Shown here one piece after another: positions 1-8,725 of a DNA stretch of 64,000 nt (position 1 is its first letter; each line of letters starts with the position of its first letter). The position numbers and the translations under genes were made by a program. The DNA comes from Paenibacillus barengoltzii NBRC 101215 (lineage in GTDB: Bacteria; Bacillota; Bacilli; Paenibacillales; Paenibacillaceae): NCBI RefSeq assembly GCF_004000745.1, contig NZ_BILV01000014.1, positions 33,193 through 97,192 on the forward strand, given 5' to 3'. The notes below the pieces were generated by a model. That model was not told the DNA's origin. It saw only the letters and a program-made list of their open reading frames with translations, and did not search any database.

Positions 1-780
1 AGCTTGCACAACTATACCGTGCCGGGTGGATTTGAGGTCAAACGCCCTGCGCTGGGCTTCGATGAGGCCGAATGGTTTGAGACGATGAAGCTGGCGCTTC
101 ATATGGACGAGTTAATCAAGCGCCATTCGGCGATTATGGACCAATATGATCCGCAGAAACGAATTGGGCTGATTATTGATGAATGGGGGAATTGGTTCCA
201 GGTTGAGCCAGGCACGAATCCCGGCTTCCTGTACCAGCAAAACTCCATGCGGGATGCGCTCGTCGCCGGCTTGCATTTTCACATCTTCCATCGTCACTGC
301 GATCGCGTCCATATGGCGAACATTGCCCAGACCGTAAACGTCCTGCAGGCGATGATCTTAACCGAAGGCGAGAAGATGTTACTGACTCCGACCTACCATG
401 TCTTTGAAATGTTCAAGGTCCATCAGGATGCGGAAGCCCTCGCGCTTCACCTTGAGACAGATGAGTACCGTATGGGTGAGGATACCATCCCTCAAGTTAG
501 CGGTTCGGCCTCTAAACGGGCAGACGGCACCATCGACATCAGTCTGTGCAACGTTCACCCGCATCAGCAGGCAGATGTCACGCTGCGGTTGCGCGGATTG
601 GGAGAGGCCAAGAAGGTCGCGGGCCGCATCCTAACCCACACGGATATGAATGCCCACAATACCTTTGATCAGCCAGAGACAGTGAAGCCGCAAGATTTTG
701 ACGGGTTTACTGATGTAAATGAAGGCAGCTTGTCGGTCAAATTGCCGCCGATGTCGGTGGTGGTGTTGTCGTTTTCCTAG
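1..780 (+). CDS. abfA: alpha-N-arabinofuranosidase, GH51 (5' end outside window)
   Basis: C-terminal 259 residues of a GH51 alpha-L-arabinofuranosidase, which removes arabinose side chains from arabinoxylan or arabinan oligosaccharides, normally in the cytoplasm. The reading frame is open to the first base, so the gene begins upstream. The segment LIIDEWGNW carries the glutamate expected to be the catalytic nucleophile of the family. It is followed by the end of the barrel ([27 protein letters not shown]) and then the C-terminal beta-sandwich, ending VVVLSFS. Full-length members have about 500 residues, so roughly half is present. It lies 66 bases before a deacetylase gene and fits the xylan and arabinan theme of the window. 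Family assignment is confident; exact substrate is not visible. Confidence 0.9.
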   Translation, partial: SLHNYTVPGGFEVKRPALGFDEAEWFETMKLALHMDELIKRHSAIMDQYDPQKRIGLIIDEWGNWFQVEPGTNPGFLYQQNSMRDALVAGLHFHIFHRHCDRVHMANIAQTVNVLQAMILTEGEKMLLTPTYHVFEMFKVHQDAEALALHLETDEYRMGEDTIPQVSGSASKRADGTIDISLCNVHPHQQADVTLRLRGLGEAKKVAGRILTHTDMNAHNTFDQPETVKPQDFDGFTDVNEGSLSVKLPPMSVVVLSFS

Positions 781-846
781 AGAGAAATGAGAGAGGTTAG
801 AAGGCATTAAGCGAGTTAAAACGCGGATAATTGGAGGAATACCATC

Positions 847-1488
847 ATGTCCAATGGGTCGTTGGTGCATCGGGTCCCCACCCGAGAGAAGGTCGTCGCC
901 TTTACGTTCGACGATGGGCCCCATCCCGTATTTACGAGACAAGTGCTAGATATTTTCCGGAAGGTGAATGGGAAGGCGACATTTTTCATGATTGGTCAAG
1001 AGATGGATGCGTTTGAAGAACTCGCCAAGGAAGTTCATGCCGCTGGGCATGAGATTGGGAACCACACGTATTCGCATCCTGATTTAACGCTGTTGACTCA
1101 AGGGGAAGCGCGCGGGGAAATCAAACAGGCGAGCGAGCGGATTCGACGTGTGACCGGGCGTCATCCCTCGAGTTTCAGACCACCGTATTTTGCCGTGAAT
1201 GAGGATGTGTTCTCGCTTGCAGCTGAGTTCGGATACGATGTGATTGGTTGCGTCAATGGCGAGGCCAAGGACTGGGAACAGCCCCAACCCGGCGTAGAGT
1301 ACATCTTGGAGCAGACGAGGGCGACTGTTGATAACGGCAGCATCTTCCTGTTCCATGACGGGTATGGCGATCGTACTCAGACAGTTGAGGCCGTTCGGGT
1401 GCTTGTTGCGGAATTGGCTGACCAGGGGTATCGGTTTGTGACAATCCGTGAGTTAATGGAGTTAGCTGGCAACAGCTTGCTAAACTAG
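847..1488 (+). CDS. polysaccharide deacetylase (NodB homology domain)
   Basis: A 213-residue carbohydrate esterase family 4 protein made of little more than the NodB domain. Metal-dependent removal of N- or O-acetyl groups from a polysaccharide is the expected reaction. Visible motifs in order: TFDDGP (catalytic and metal Asp) near residue 20, HTYSH (metal His pair) near 80, RPPYF near 117, and LFHDG near 170, where the family usually has LLHD. There is no signal peptide or membrane segment at the N-terminus, so it may act inside the cell or leave by another route. The ATG is preceded by GGAGG at 832-836 with suitable spacing. It may share a transcript with the GH51 gene and is followed by a terminator. 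Acetylxylan or peptidoglycan are both possible substrates. Confidence 0.88.
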   Translation: MSNGSLVHRVPTREKVVAFTFDDGPHPVFTRQVLDIFRKVNGKATFFMIGQEMDAFEELAKEVHAAGHEIGNHTYSHPDLTLLTQGEARGEIKQASERIRRVTGRHPSSFRPPYFAVNEDVFSLAAEFGYDVIGCVNGEAKDWEQPQPGVEYILEQTRATVDNGSIFLFHDGYGDRTQTVEAVRVLVAELADQGYRFVTIRELMELAGNSLLN

Positions 1489-1514
1489 ATTTTGATAATT
1501 GAGTTGCTTCGAAT

Positions 1515-1561
1515 AGACGTCTTCGATCAGCAGATATTGCTGAAACGGAGGCGTCTTTTTT
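1515..1561 (+). terminator. intrinsic terminator after the deacetylase gene
   Basis: AGACGTC pairs with GGCGTCT (one G-U pair), with an inner CAGCA/TGCTG hairpin, followed by six T residues. It closes the arabinofuranosidase-deacetylase transcript. Confidence 0.8.
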
Positions 1562-1868
1562 ATAAAAAACCGAAATGCTGCTATTAATGTAAAATTTTAA
1601 ATATGATTATATATCAAAAATCAATAAGGATAGATCATTGTTTTCGAATAGGCAAAAGCTTTATTTTTTAAATAGCATTGGAAGCGCTATCAGTGCAAAA
1701 GGATAACCAAGTTAATGAAATGGGAGGTGTCTGCTGGGTCGGGGGCGTAGGCTAAATGTACTGGAATAAGAATAGATCAATTATCATGCAAGGGAATCCA
1801 CTTAGGGCTTAATGTTCATTTGTCGTTTGAAACACATATCCGTGAATCCGGCAAAGGGGGATCTGCAT
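1562..1868 (+). other. intergenic region before the truncated sugar ABC cluster
   Basis: AT-rich and without a convincing gene. It holds the cre site at 1678-1692 and must hold the promoter of the binding-protein gene, but I see no clear -35/-10 pair. A possible upstream start at 1812 has no ribosome site; the start at 1869 is better. Confidence 0.5.
1678..1692 (+). promoter_or_regulatory. catabolite-response element (cre)
   Basis: TTGGAAGCGCTATCA matches every defined position of the consensus WTGNAANCGNWNNCW. It lies about 180 bases upstream of the sugar-binding-protein start, where CcpA would repress the cluster in the presence of a preferred sugar. The match is seen; binding is inferred. 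Confidence 0.7.
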
Positions 1869-2432
1869 ATGAAAAAATATTTGCTCATTTTATTCATCGT
1901 CGTCTTCATGACTGGACTCACCGCCTGCGGAGGCGGCAACAGTAATCAGGCGGGGAACACTGCTGCAGGAAGTGACACGGCTACAGGAAATGACTCTGCT
2001 GCAGGGAATGGTGCTAATTCAGAGCAAGAAATTTCCGGAGAAATTACAGTATTCGGATGGGGCGGCGGAGAGGAGCTTCAATCTCGAAAAGATGCTACGA
2101 AGGTCTTCAAGAAGCTATATCCTAAAGTGAAGGTGAATGAAGTATGGCTTCCGGCGGACAATGTTGATGTGAAGCTGGATGCAGCCCTGGCCGCAGGAAA
2201 TGCCGGTGATGTGATCATGATGTCTCCAGACTGGAAGGGGCTGCGGACCAAGTGGTTTGAAGATCTGAACCCATACATTGAAAGGGATCAGCTAGATCTT
2301 GAGGCCCTGTTTACAGAAGGCGTTGACGGAGGATATGTGGATCCGGATGGAAAACGCGAAGGCATGCCGGCAACTGCTTCGGACTTTATGATTGCCTATA
2401 ATAAATTTTCAACTCCCAATTTGGACTTGTGA
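1869..2432 (+). pseudogene. sugar ABC transporter binding lipoprotein, truncated by deletion
   Basis: N-terminal half of a CUT1-type extracellular solute-binding protein. The ATG at 1869 follows GGGGG with good spacing. A lipoprotein signal ends TGLTAC with Cys20 as the lipidated residue, then comes a Ser/Thr/Gly/Asn-rich spacer, then the mature fold starting EISGEITVFGWGGG. The reading frame stops after 187 residues at NLDL, whereas the family runs to about 430. The following bases read, in another frame, as the middle of a MalF-type permease. The simplest reading is a deletion that removed the rest of this gene and the first half of the permease gene. The remaining product could be secreted but lacks the second lobe and should not bind sugar. 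Confidence 0.8.
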
Positions 2433-2908
2433 ATTATTTTCTATCTCTGTTCGGCATCAATGGGCCTAGTTGGTTGAGTGATACCAGATGGGCGATGCCG
2501 GCGATTATCATTATGGGGATTTGGACGATTGGCAATTCCATTATCATTACTCTCGCAGGACTGCAGGATATACCGGAAGCCCTGTATGAAAGTGCTGAAA
2601 TAGATGGGGCCAACAGTTTCGTGAAAATCACCCGGATTACTTTGCCGTTGGTAACGCCAACGCTTTATTTCAACCTGGTCATGGGGATCATCGGCGGCTT
2701 CCAAATTTTTATGCAGCCCTACATTTTGACCGAAGGCGGTCCCAGCTATGCAACCTATACGTATATGATGCATATTTACAACAGCGGCTTTAAATATTAC
2801 GAGATGGGTTACGCTTCGACCTTGGCCTGGTTATTGTTTATCGTCATCATGATTATTACTCAAATCGTAAACCGGACCTCCAGACACTGGGTATATTACG
2901 ATAACTAA
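2405..2908 (+). pseudogene. sugar ABC transporter permease (MalF type), 5' part deleted
   Basis: C-terminal part of the first permease of a CUT1 sugar importer. The coding frame is open from 2405 and becomes recognisable at about FGLVNYFLSLFGINGP. It carries the EAA loop (EALYESAEIDGA..., ITLPLVTPTL), which contacts the ATPase, and three hydrophobic segments. About 165 of the usual 290-300 residues remain, so the first two or three membrane helices are missing. A GTG at 2429 could start translation but has no clear ribosome site and sits exactly where the upstream binding-protein frame ends. The next permease, at 2925, is intact. Confidence 0.78.
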
Positions 2909-2924
2909 TATGAGAGGTGCAGCC

Positions 2925-3782
2925 ATGGAGGCTTATTATAGAAGTAAAAAAACCACCGACCGGATTACCACCGTGTTAAGTTATTTGGTGTTAACGGTCG
3001 TAGCTGTTATTTTTATCTTCCCATTTATATGGATGATTTCCACTGCTCTTAAAATTCCTTCAGAAGCTTATACCCTGCCTCCCAAAATCATTCCGAAGAC
3101 GTTCACATGGAATAACTTCGTTGAAGGTTGGCAGTATGCGGATTTCACCCGGTATACATTGAACACCCTAACCGTAACGGTGCTTGCCACGCTAGGAACC
3201 GTTATTTCGGCTTCTTTGGTCGCTTATGGCTTTGCACGATTTAAATCCCGGTTTAACGGTGTACTGTTTACTGTCGTGCTTGCGACGATGATGCTCCCCA
3301 GTCAGGTGACTCTGGTTCCGACCTACCTCTTGTTTACCAAGCTGGGCTGGTTGGACACGTTAATGCCTTTGATTATTCCCTCCTTTTTTGGTGGAGGTGC
3401 GTTTAATATCTTTCTGCTGCGGCAATTCTTCAAGACGATTCCGAAAGACCTAGATGAAGCCGCATATATTGACGGCGCTAATGCTTTTCAGATCTATTAC
3501 AAAATATTGCTGCCTGCTATCAAACCAGCTTTGATTACGGTGGGTCTCATGTCGGTGACCTTCCATTGGAATGACTACATGTCTCCACTGATCTATTTAA
3601 ACAGTGATCATAACTTTACACTGGCAATCGGTTTGCAATTTTTCCAGAATTCCTTCGGTTCCTCACAGATTCAGATGCTGATGGCGGTATCCTTAATTAC
3701 GGTCATTCCCGTACTCATTTTATTCTTTATCGGGCAAAAGTATTTTGTTCAGGGGATCACCATGACCGGCATCAAAGGTTAA
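2925..3782 (+). CDS. carbohydrate ABC transporter permease (MalG type)
   Basis: A 285-residue inner-membrane permease of the CUT1 family with six hydrophobic segments and the EAA motif DLDEAAYIDGANAFQI followed by LLPAIKPAL. It ends with ITMTGIKG, a typical C-terminus of this family. AGAGGTG at 2912-2918 favours the ATG at 2925 over the one at 2910. It is the only intact membrane component of this cluster; its binding protein and partner permease are both broken, so the transporter is probably non-functional unless rescued by paralogs. The ATPase is not encoded here, as is usual in Firmicutes where one MsmX-type ATPase serves many importers. Confidence 0.88.
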   Translation: MEAYYRSKKTTDRITTVLSYLVLTVVAVIFIFPFIWMISTALKIPSEAYTLPPKIIPKTFTWNNFVEGWQYADFTRYTLNTLTVTVLATLGTVISASLVAYGFARFKSRFNGVLFTVVLATMMLPSQVTLVPTYLLFTKLGWLDTLMPLIIPSFFGGGAFNIFLLRQFFKTIPKDLDEAAYIDGANAFQIYYKILLPAIKPALITVGLMSVTFHWNDYMSPLIYLNSDHNFTLAIGLQFFQNSFGSSQIQMLMAVSLITVIPVLILFFIGQKYFVQGITMTGIKG

Positions 3783-4590
3783 TTTCCAATGATTTGGTCT
3801 TATCATCATCTCTATTTATATTTGGACCGGTATTGAGCTTGGGATATTTCCTTGGCGAGGTACCGGTCATTTGCTTGAATTGTCTGCAGAAGTGCTCTAC
3901 ATTTCGATATCCGCACCGTTCCGCAATCTCTGCAACTGTGTAGTGACTATGTATGAGGTATTCTTTAGCTAAGCGAATGCGGCATTGAATCACATCATCC
4001 ATACAAGAAAGTCCGAAGGTCTTCTTGTAGATGACTTGAAGATACCCTGGGCTGATGCTCAAAATTTCAGCCATTTCTGACACGGTCCAGGGGTGGGCAG
4101 GGTTATTATGAATGGCTGCCCGCAGCTTGATCAGGTTATAGTGCTGAGGAGCAATGTCTTCGCGGAAGTAAGACTCCAGCAATTTATTAAACAGCGTTCG
4201 GAGCAGATGATCAATGGACGATCTCCTGTAGTCTTTGTTGAATGAGTTCTCGATGACCAGCAGCTGGAACAGCTTGTGACAGTATTCAGGGTCATCTAAT
4301 GGAAAGGGAATTCCAAAGGGCAAAGAGGATTCAATCACGTAAGGTTCATCGGTTTCAAAGCGGATCCAGTCATTGATATATTGTTCAGCACAAGCCCGGT
4401 AATATATTTTTTGATGCGGCTTATAAAGCACTGCACAGTGGGGCGGATATTCCTTCAAGCTTCCCTCTACCCAAAATAATGCGGGAGTTTGCGTGATGAC
4501 TAATAACCAACAATCATGTCCATTCGGAATGTCAAAGACAAACTGGCTGTTATGTGTTGCATCGTACTCGACATAAAAAATGTTTGTCAT
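3772..4590 (-). CDS. AraC-family transcriptional regulator
   Basis: A 272-residue regulator. An N-terminal cupin-like sensor region (about residues 1-150, with PPHCAVLYKPHQ) is followed by a C-terminal pair of helix-turn-helix units: WTVSEMAEILSISPGYLQVIYKKTFG and YTVAEIAERCGYRNVEHFCRQFKQMTGTSP (quoted as separate halves of the double HTH). The ATG at 4590 follows GAAGGTG and AAAAGG and is better than a start 19 codons upstream. It converges on the permease gene and overlaps its end by 11 bases. It probably controls the adjacent sugar cluster or the GH51 gene; an arabinose-type or xylose-type effector is a guess from context. Confidence 0.85.
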   Translation of the reverse strand: MTNIFYVEYDATHNSQFVFDIPNGHDCWLLVITQTPALFWVEGSLKEYPPHCAVLYKPHQKIYYRACAEQYINDWIRFETDEPYVIESSLPFGIPFPLDDPEYCHKLFQLLVIENSFNKDYRRSSIDHLLRTLFNKLLESYFREDIAPQHYNLIKLRAAIHNNPAHPWTVSEMAEILSISPGYLQVIYKKTFGLSCMDDVIQCRIRLAKEYLIHSHYTVAEIAERCGYRNVEHFCRQFKQMTGTSPRKYPKLNTGPNINRDDDKTKSLEINL

Positions 4591-4778
4591 CCTTTTCACC
4601 TTCGTGATTTTGTTTTTATCTATTATAAAAGGACAACTTTTGGACAACTATTGAAATATGAATAACGGTTCGTTGTCTTTTTTGAGGCCATTTCTGAAAC
4701 ATGGAGGGGCCTCTTTCATTTTTGTCTAAACCTGTTTTAAAGGGATAGGCAGCGTGGTGAATCTGAGTCACTCATTCA

Positions 4779-4822
4779 TTGAGGTGTTACTTAATATATG
4801 TTAGTATTAAATTATGTAACAT
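4779..4822 (+). promoter_or_regulatory. promoter of the recombinase gene with overlapping inverted repeat
   Basis: TTGAGG (4779-4784) and TAGTAT (4802-4807) are separated by 17 bases. The inverted repeat ATGTTA (4798-4803) and TAACAT (4817-4822) overlaps the -10 and could be an operator. Both are read by eye; no regulator is proposed. Confidence 0.45.
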
Positions 4823-4840
4823 TATGCGGAGGGATTCTCT

Positions 4841-5404
4841 GTGGAGTTTGTTAATCCGATTCGAGACCTTGAAACCATTCAGGCGATGAAGGAGGAGTTG
4901 CGTAAACATTCGGTTCGAGACTTATTACTGTTCGTGCTGGGGATTAATACAGGTATCAGTTTGATCGATTTGCTAAATCTGACAGTCGAGGATGTGTGGG
5001 ACGGGGAGAAGCCGAAGCAGTTCCTTTACGTGAAGAATGAACGAACAGGGGAAGATCAGGCGCATTATCTCAACTGCAATATCGGGGAAATTTTGAGGGA
5101 GTATTTGAGCATGATCGATTGGCAGCCAGGGGACTACTTATTCAAGTCCAAGAAGGATTGCCGGCCGATTACCCGCCAGCAGGCTTATCGCATTATTAAT
5201 CGTTCGGCCAGAGAGGTGGGCATTTCGGAGAAGATCGGAACGCATACTTTGCGCAAGACCTTTGGTTATCATGCCTACTATAAAGGGGTGGCCATCTCGA
5301 TCATTAAGTCGATCTTGCATCATCACTCTACCGCTGAAACCCTAAAGTATCTAGGGATTGATAAAAATGAAAGGTTGCCGATCAAAGTGGACGTTAATTT
5401 GTAA
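4841..5404 (+). CDS. small tyrosine recombinase, catalytic domain only, first Arg replaced
   Basis: A 187-residue protein equal to the catalytic domain of XerC/XerD-type site-specific recombinases, with no N-terminal core-binding domain. The GTG start is set by GGAGGG at 4828-4833. Seen: the box II residues HTLRKTF near residue 144, a His-rich segment ILHHHSTAETL, and the tyrosine in LKYLGI that should attack DNA. The first catalytic arginine, normally in a TGLRxS motif, is absent: the sequence reads NTGISLIDLLNL, with Ser where Arg is expected. Small integrase-like genes of this size are common in Paenibacillus and Bacillus chromosomes outside phages. Without Arg I the strand-cleavage activity is doubtful. 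No att site or mobile neighbours are seen. Confidence 0.85.
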   Translation: MEFVNPIRDLETIQAMKEELRKHSVRDLLLFVLGINTGISLIDLLNLTVEDVWDGEKPKQFLYVKNERTGEDQAHYLNCNIGEILREYLSMIDWQPGDYLFKSKKDCRPITRQQAYRIINRSAREVGISEKIGTHTLRKTFGYHAYYKGVAISIIKSILHHHSTAETLKYLGIDKNERLPIKVDVNL

Positions 5405-5431
5405 CATTCCCGTTTGGCCATGACAAATCAC

Positions 5432-5464
5432 AAAAAAACTCTCCACATAAAGCATGCGGAGAGT
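5432..5464 (-). terminator. intrinsic terminator of the universal stress protein gene
   Basis: On the minus strand, ACTCTCC pairs with GGAGAGT and is followed by seven T residues (plus-strand A run 5432-5438). It may also receive transcripts of the convergent recombinase gene. Confidence 0.75.
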
Positions 5465-5498
5465 CTGTTATCCCTCATTCGTTAATATTCCCTTTTGC

Positions 5499-6185
5499 CT
5501 ACTGTTCTTCTACGGCGACCCGATTCATCGCGGTTTGAATGTCCACATTTTTGAGTTCGTTGACGATTCCGTCTTTGACCAGGACCTGAAGCGTTTCAGC
5601 GTCCTTCATAAAGCGGAAGATGCCATTATCGAAATCCGTATTGGCTTCCTTGAAGAAGATCCCTTCATATTCGGCATCCTTGAGGTGGTTAAAGCTTAAG
5701 GTAAAATGATCGCCGTCTTTGATCAAGTAAGCACGAACTCCCTTTTCATAAATCCCTTCCTCGTCGGGAATATAACGGGCAACGGAAATCAGATGCAGGT
5801 CCACAAAGGGGATCTCCCGGATCAAGGCATTGATAATGGACCCTTTCGTCATTTGTTCCCAACGGCTCTGGGCCGTCTGTCCAAGGATGATTTGAGTAAT
5901 GTTCTTCTCTCGAGCCACTTCGGCAATGACCTTATAAACAGGGCGGCTTTCATTGTCCTTCATAATAAACTGTGCTGTCGGGTGGGAATTGGCATACTCT
6001 TTCCACTGTTCGATATGAAATACCTTATCTGCATCCAATTCGTCGAAAGGTTTGGGATCTACCGTCAGTATATATAGCGGGGCCTTCATCAGGTTAGCAA
6101 TTTTGCAACCACGTTTGATTAGTCGTTCTCCGTTCGGCCCATAATAAACGCAAACCAGAACACTTTCATTACATGGATGATCCAT
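5499..6185 (-). CDS. universal stress protein (UspA/KdpD-like) with C-terminal extension
   Basis: A 228-residue cytoplasmic protein. Residues 8-145 resemble the Usp domain as found in KdpD-type sensors: ESVLVCVYYGPNGERLIKRG at the start and QIILGQTAQSRWEQM, then GSIINALIREIPFVDLHLI, around the nucleotide-binding loop. About 80 further residues (KDAEYEGIFFKEANTDFDNG...) do not look like Usp and are unassigned. A GAGGTGA ribosome site lies 10 bases before the ATG. The gene is divergent from mrpA across about 130 bases, so the two may respond to a common cation or alkali signal. A role in sensing or regulating the Mrp antiporter is inferred from position only. Confidence 0.75.
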   Translation of the reverse strand: MDHPCNESVLVCVYYGPNGERLIKRGCKIANLMKAPLYILTVDPKPFDELDADKVFHIEQWKEYANSHPTAQFIMKDNESRPVYKVIAEVAREKNITQIILGQTAQSRWEQMTKGSIINALIREIPFVDLHLISVARYIPDEEGIYEKGVRAYLIKDGDHFTLSFNHLKDAEYEGIFFKEANTDFDNGIFRFMKDAETLQVLVKDGIVNELKNVDIQTAMNRVAVEEQ

Positions 6186-6221
6186 TTTGTATTATTCACC
6201 TCAAAGGATAATAATAGAGCG

Positions 6222-6248
6222 TTGCAATAAACTACGTACGACTATAAT
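6222..6248 (+). promoter_or_regulatory. candidate promoter of the mrp operon
   Basis: A perfect TATAAT at 6243-6248 is preceded 15 bases upstream by TTGCAA. The spacing is short, so the -10 is more secure than the -35. It lies about 65 bases before mrpA. Confidence 0.4.
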
Positions 6249-6313
6249 GGATGTTTCATCCCCCGTCAAATCGTATAATCGTCAGATTGATTCTCAGGTA
6301 AGGAGGATTGCGC

Positions 6314-8725
6314 TTGGTTACATTCTATACCTTCATTTTTCTTCCGTTGTTAAGTGCTATACTCGTACCCTTTCTGTATAAATACTTGAATCGTCAAGTC
6401 CATACAGGATGGTTTGTGCTCATTATCCCCCTATCCATCTTCGTCTATTTATTACAATATATACCCGATGTTGCAGGCGGGAAAACCTATGTCTATACGT
6501 TGCCGTGGATTCCGACGTTAGATATCCAGTTGACTTCTTATGTGGATGGACTAGGTCTCTTATTTGGGCTTCTGATTTCGGGTGTAGGGGCTCTGGTTAT
6601 TCTCTATTCGGTCTTCTATATGTCCAAGGAGCGGGAGGCGCTCCATAACTTCTACATCTATTTGCTGATGTTCATGGGGGCCATGCTAGGCGTCGTATTC
6701 TCGGATCACCTTCTGGTCTTCTACGGCTTCTGGGAGTTGACCAGCGTGTCCTCGTTCTTATTGATCTCGTATTGGTTTGAGCGGCGAAGCTCCCGACAAG
6801 GCGCGTTGAAGGCGATGTTGATAACCGTGTTTGGCGGAATCGCCATGTTAGCGGGATTCATTATGTTGATTATGATGGCGGATACCTACAGCATTCGAGA
6901 ATTGATTGCGAACGTGGATTTGATTCAAAATCATGTTTTGTTTATTCCGGCAATGCTGTGCGTGTTATTGGGGGCATTTACGAAATCGGCACAGTTCCCC
7001 TTTAGCATATGGCTGCCGGATGCGATGGAAGCACCCACTCCGGTCAGCAGCTATCTCCATTCCGCAACGATGGTGAAGGCAGGCATTTACTTGGTGGCGC
7101 GAATGACACCGATCTTTGGCGGCAGCTCGGTCTGGTTCTGGCTGGTCGCTGGTGTGGGGCTGATTACGCTGCTTTACGGTTCCTTAAGTGCGCTCAGACA
7201 GACCGATCTTAAAGCGCTCTTAGCTTATTCTACGATCAGTCAATTAGGATTGATCATGTGTTTGCTAGGGATCGGCTCGCTGGCAGTTTATTTTGGGCCT
7301 GGGGAGAGCGGAACGGTCTTTACGGTAGCCACCTTTGCCGCCCTATTTCATTTGTTTAACCACTCCACGTTTAAAGGCAGCTTGTTTATGGTCGTGGGCA
7401 TTATTGACCATGAGACCGGTCGGCGGGATATTCGCTATTTGGGCGGCTTGCTGCAGGTGATGCCGGTGACGTTTACGATCGCCTTGGTTGGCGGTCTATC
7501 GATGGCTGGGTTACCGCCATTTAACGGCTTTTTGAGTAAGGAAATGTTCTTTGCAGCGGTCAATGAAGTTGCTGAGGCGGGAATCTTTGGGCTTAGCCAT
7601 ATCGGCTTATTGTTCCCGATCGTGGCTTGGGTAGCCAGCATATTCACCTTTGTGTATTGTATGATTTTTATCTTCAAAACCTTCGGCGGCAGCTTCCGTC
7701 CGGAACGATTGATGAAAGAAGTGCATGAAGCCCCTTTGGGAATGCTGATCTCACCGATCGTTTTGGGTGTGCTCGTGATTGTGATTTTCTTCTTCCCGAA
7801 TGTTCTCGGAAAATATATTTTAACGCCCGCTTTGAACGCGGTATTGCCGATGATGTCTGTGACGGCCTATGATCTCAAAATCAGTGCGTGGCATGGCCTA
7901 AACCTTGAATTGCTGATGACCGTGGGCGTCATCCTCTTGGGGGTATTCCTCTTTCGGACAACGAAACGATGGATTCCGGCCCTTCGAAGCTTCCCGCAGA
8001 AGCTGACGCTAAATCACTGGTTTAATCAGGGGCTGGAAGGATCCGAGAAGTTCTCGCGATCGCTGACCGATGGATATATGACGGGTTCGCTGAGACATTA
8101 TCTCATTTATATCTTTTCATTTTTTGTGATATTGCTAATGGCTTCCCTATTAGGATTCTATGGCTTGAGTCTTGATTTCTCCAAGGATGCTCCTATCGGG
8201 ATCTTCGAAGCCGGACTGGTGGTGGCAATGATCATCGCGGCCTTCACCGTCTTGTTCGCCTCGAATCGTATCGTCGCAATTGTAGCTTTGGGGGCGATAG
8301 GGTATATGATTTCGATGTTCTTCGTCATCTTCAGGGCTCCTGATTTGGCATTAACGCAAATGGTGGTGGAGACGGTGACCACGGTTCTGTTCTTGCTGTG
8401 CTTCTACCATTTACCGAAGCTGAAGAAGAGCATCGAACGACTATCGTTTAAGCTGACGAATCTGATCATTTCCATGGCGATGGGATTAACGGTAAGTCTC
8501 TTGGCTTTAGCTGCGAACGGACATAAGCTGTTCGAGCCAATCACCTCGTTTTTCGAAAATGCCTATGAGCTGGCCGGGGCCAAAAATATCGTCAACGCCA
8601 TCCTCGTGGATTTCCGCGGCTTTGACACCATGCTGGAGATATCCGTGCTGACGATCGCCGGGCTGGGCGTCTATCTCTTGGTTCATCAGCGTTCCAAAAG
8701 GAGGGAACCCAATGAAACCGAATGA
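6314..8725 (+). CDS. mrpA: Na+/H+ antiporter subunit MrpA
   Basis: An 803-residue polytopic membrane protein, the largest subunit of the seven-part Mrp cation/proton antiporter, related to complex I subunit NuoL. The proton-pumping core contains GFWELTSVSSFLLISYW near residue 140, KSAQFPFSIWLPDAMEAPTPVS near 225 (given here as the conserved KSAQ...WLPDAMEAPTPVS signature), and HLFNHSTFKGSLFM. The C-terminal part from about residue 600 is the MrpB-like extension typical of MrpA. AGGAGG at 6301-6306 is too close to the TTG at 6308 and correctly spaced for the TTG at 6314, which sets the start. First gene of mrpABCDEFG; it overlaps mrpB by 14 bases. Confidence 0.95.
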   Translation: MVTFYTFIFLPLLSAILVPFLYKYLNRQVHTGWFVLIIPLSIFVYLLQYIPDVAGGKTYVYTLPWIPTLDIQLTSYVDGLGLLFGLLISGVGALVILYSVFYMSKEREALHNFYIYLLMFMGAMLGVVFSDHLLVFYGFWELTSVSSFLLISYWFERRSSRQGALKAMLITVFGGIAMLAGFIMLIMMADTYSIRELIANVDLIQNHVLFIPAMLCVLLGAFTKSAQFPFSIWLPDAMEAPTPVSSYLHSATMVKAGIYLVARMTPIFGGSSVWFWLVAGVGLITLLYGSLSALRQTDLKALLAYSTISQLGLIMCLLGIGSLAVYFGPGESGTVFTVATFAALFHLFNHSTFKGSLFMVVGIIDHETGRRDIRYLGGLLQVMPVTFTIALVGGLSMAGLPPFNGFLSKEMFFAAVNEVAEAGIFGLSHIGLLFPIVAWVASIFTFVYCMIFIFKTFGGSFRPERLMKEVHEAPLGMLISPIVLGVLVIVIFFFPNVLGKYILTPALNAVLPMMSVTAYDLKISAWHGLNLELLMTVGVILLGVFLFRTTKRWIPALRSFPQKLTLNHWFNQGLEGSEKFSRSLTDGYMTGSLRHYLIYIFSFFVILLMASLLGFYGLSLDFSKDAPIGIFEAGLVVAMIIAAFTVLFASNRIVAIVALGAIGYMISMFFVIFRAPDLALTQMVVETVTTVLFLLCFYHLPKLKKSIERLSFKLTNLIISMAMGLTVSLLALAANGHKLFEPITSFFENAYELAGAKNIVNAILVDFRGFDTMLEISVLTIAGLGVYLLVHQRSKRREPNETE

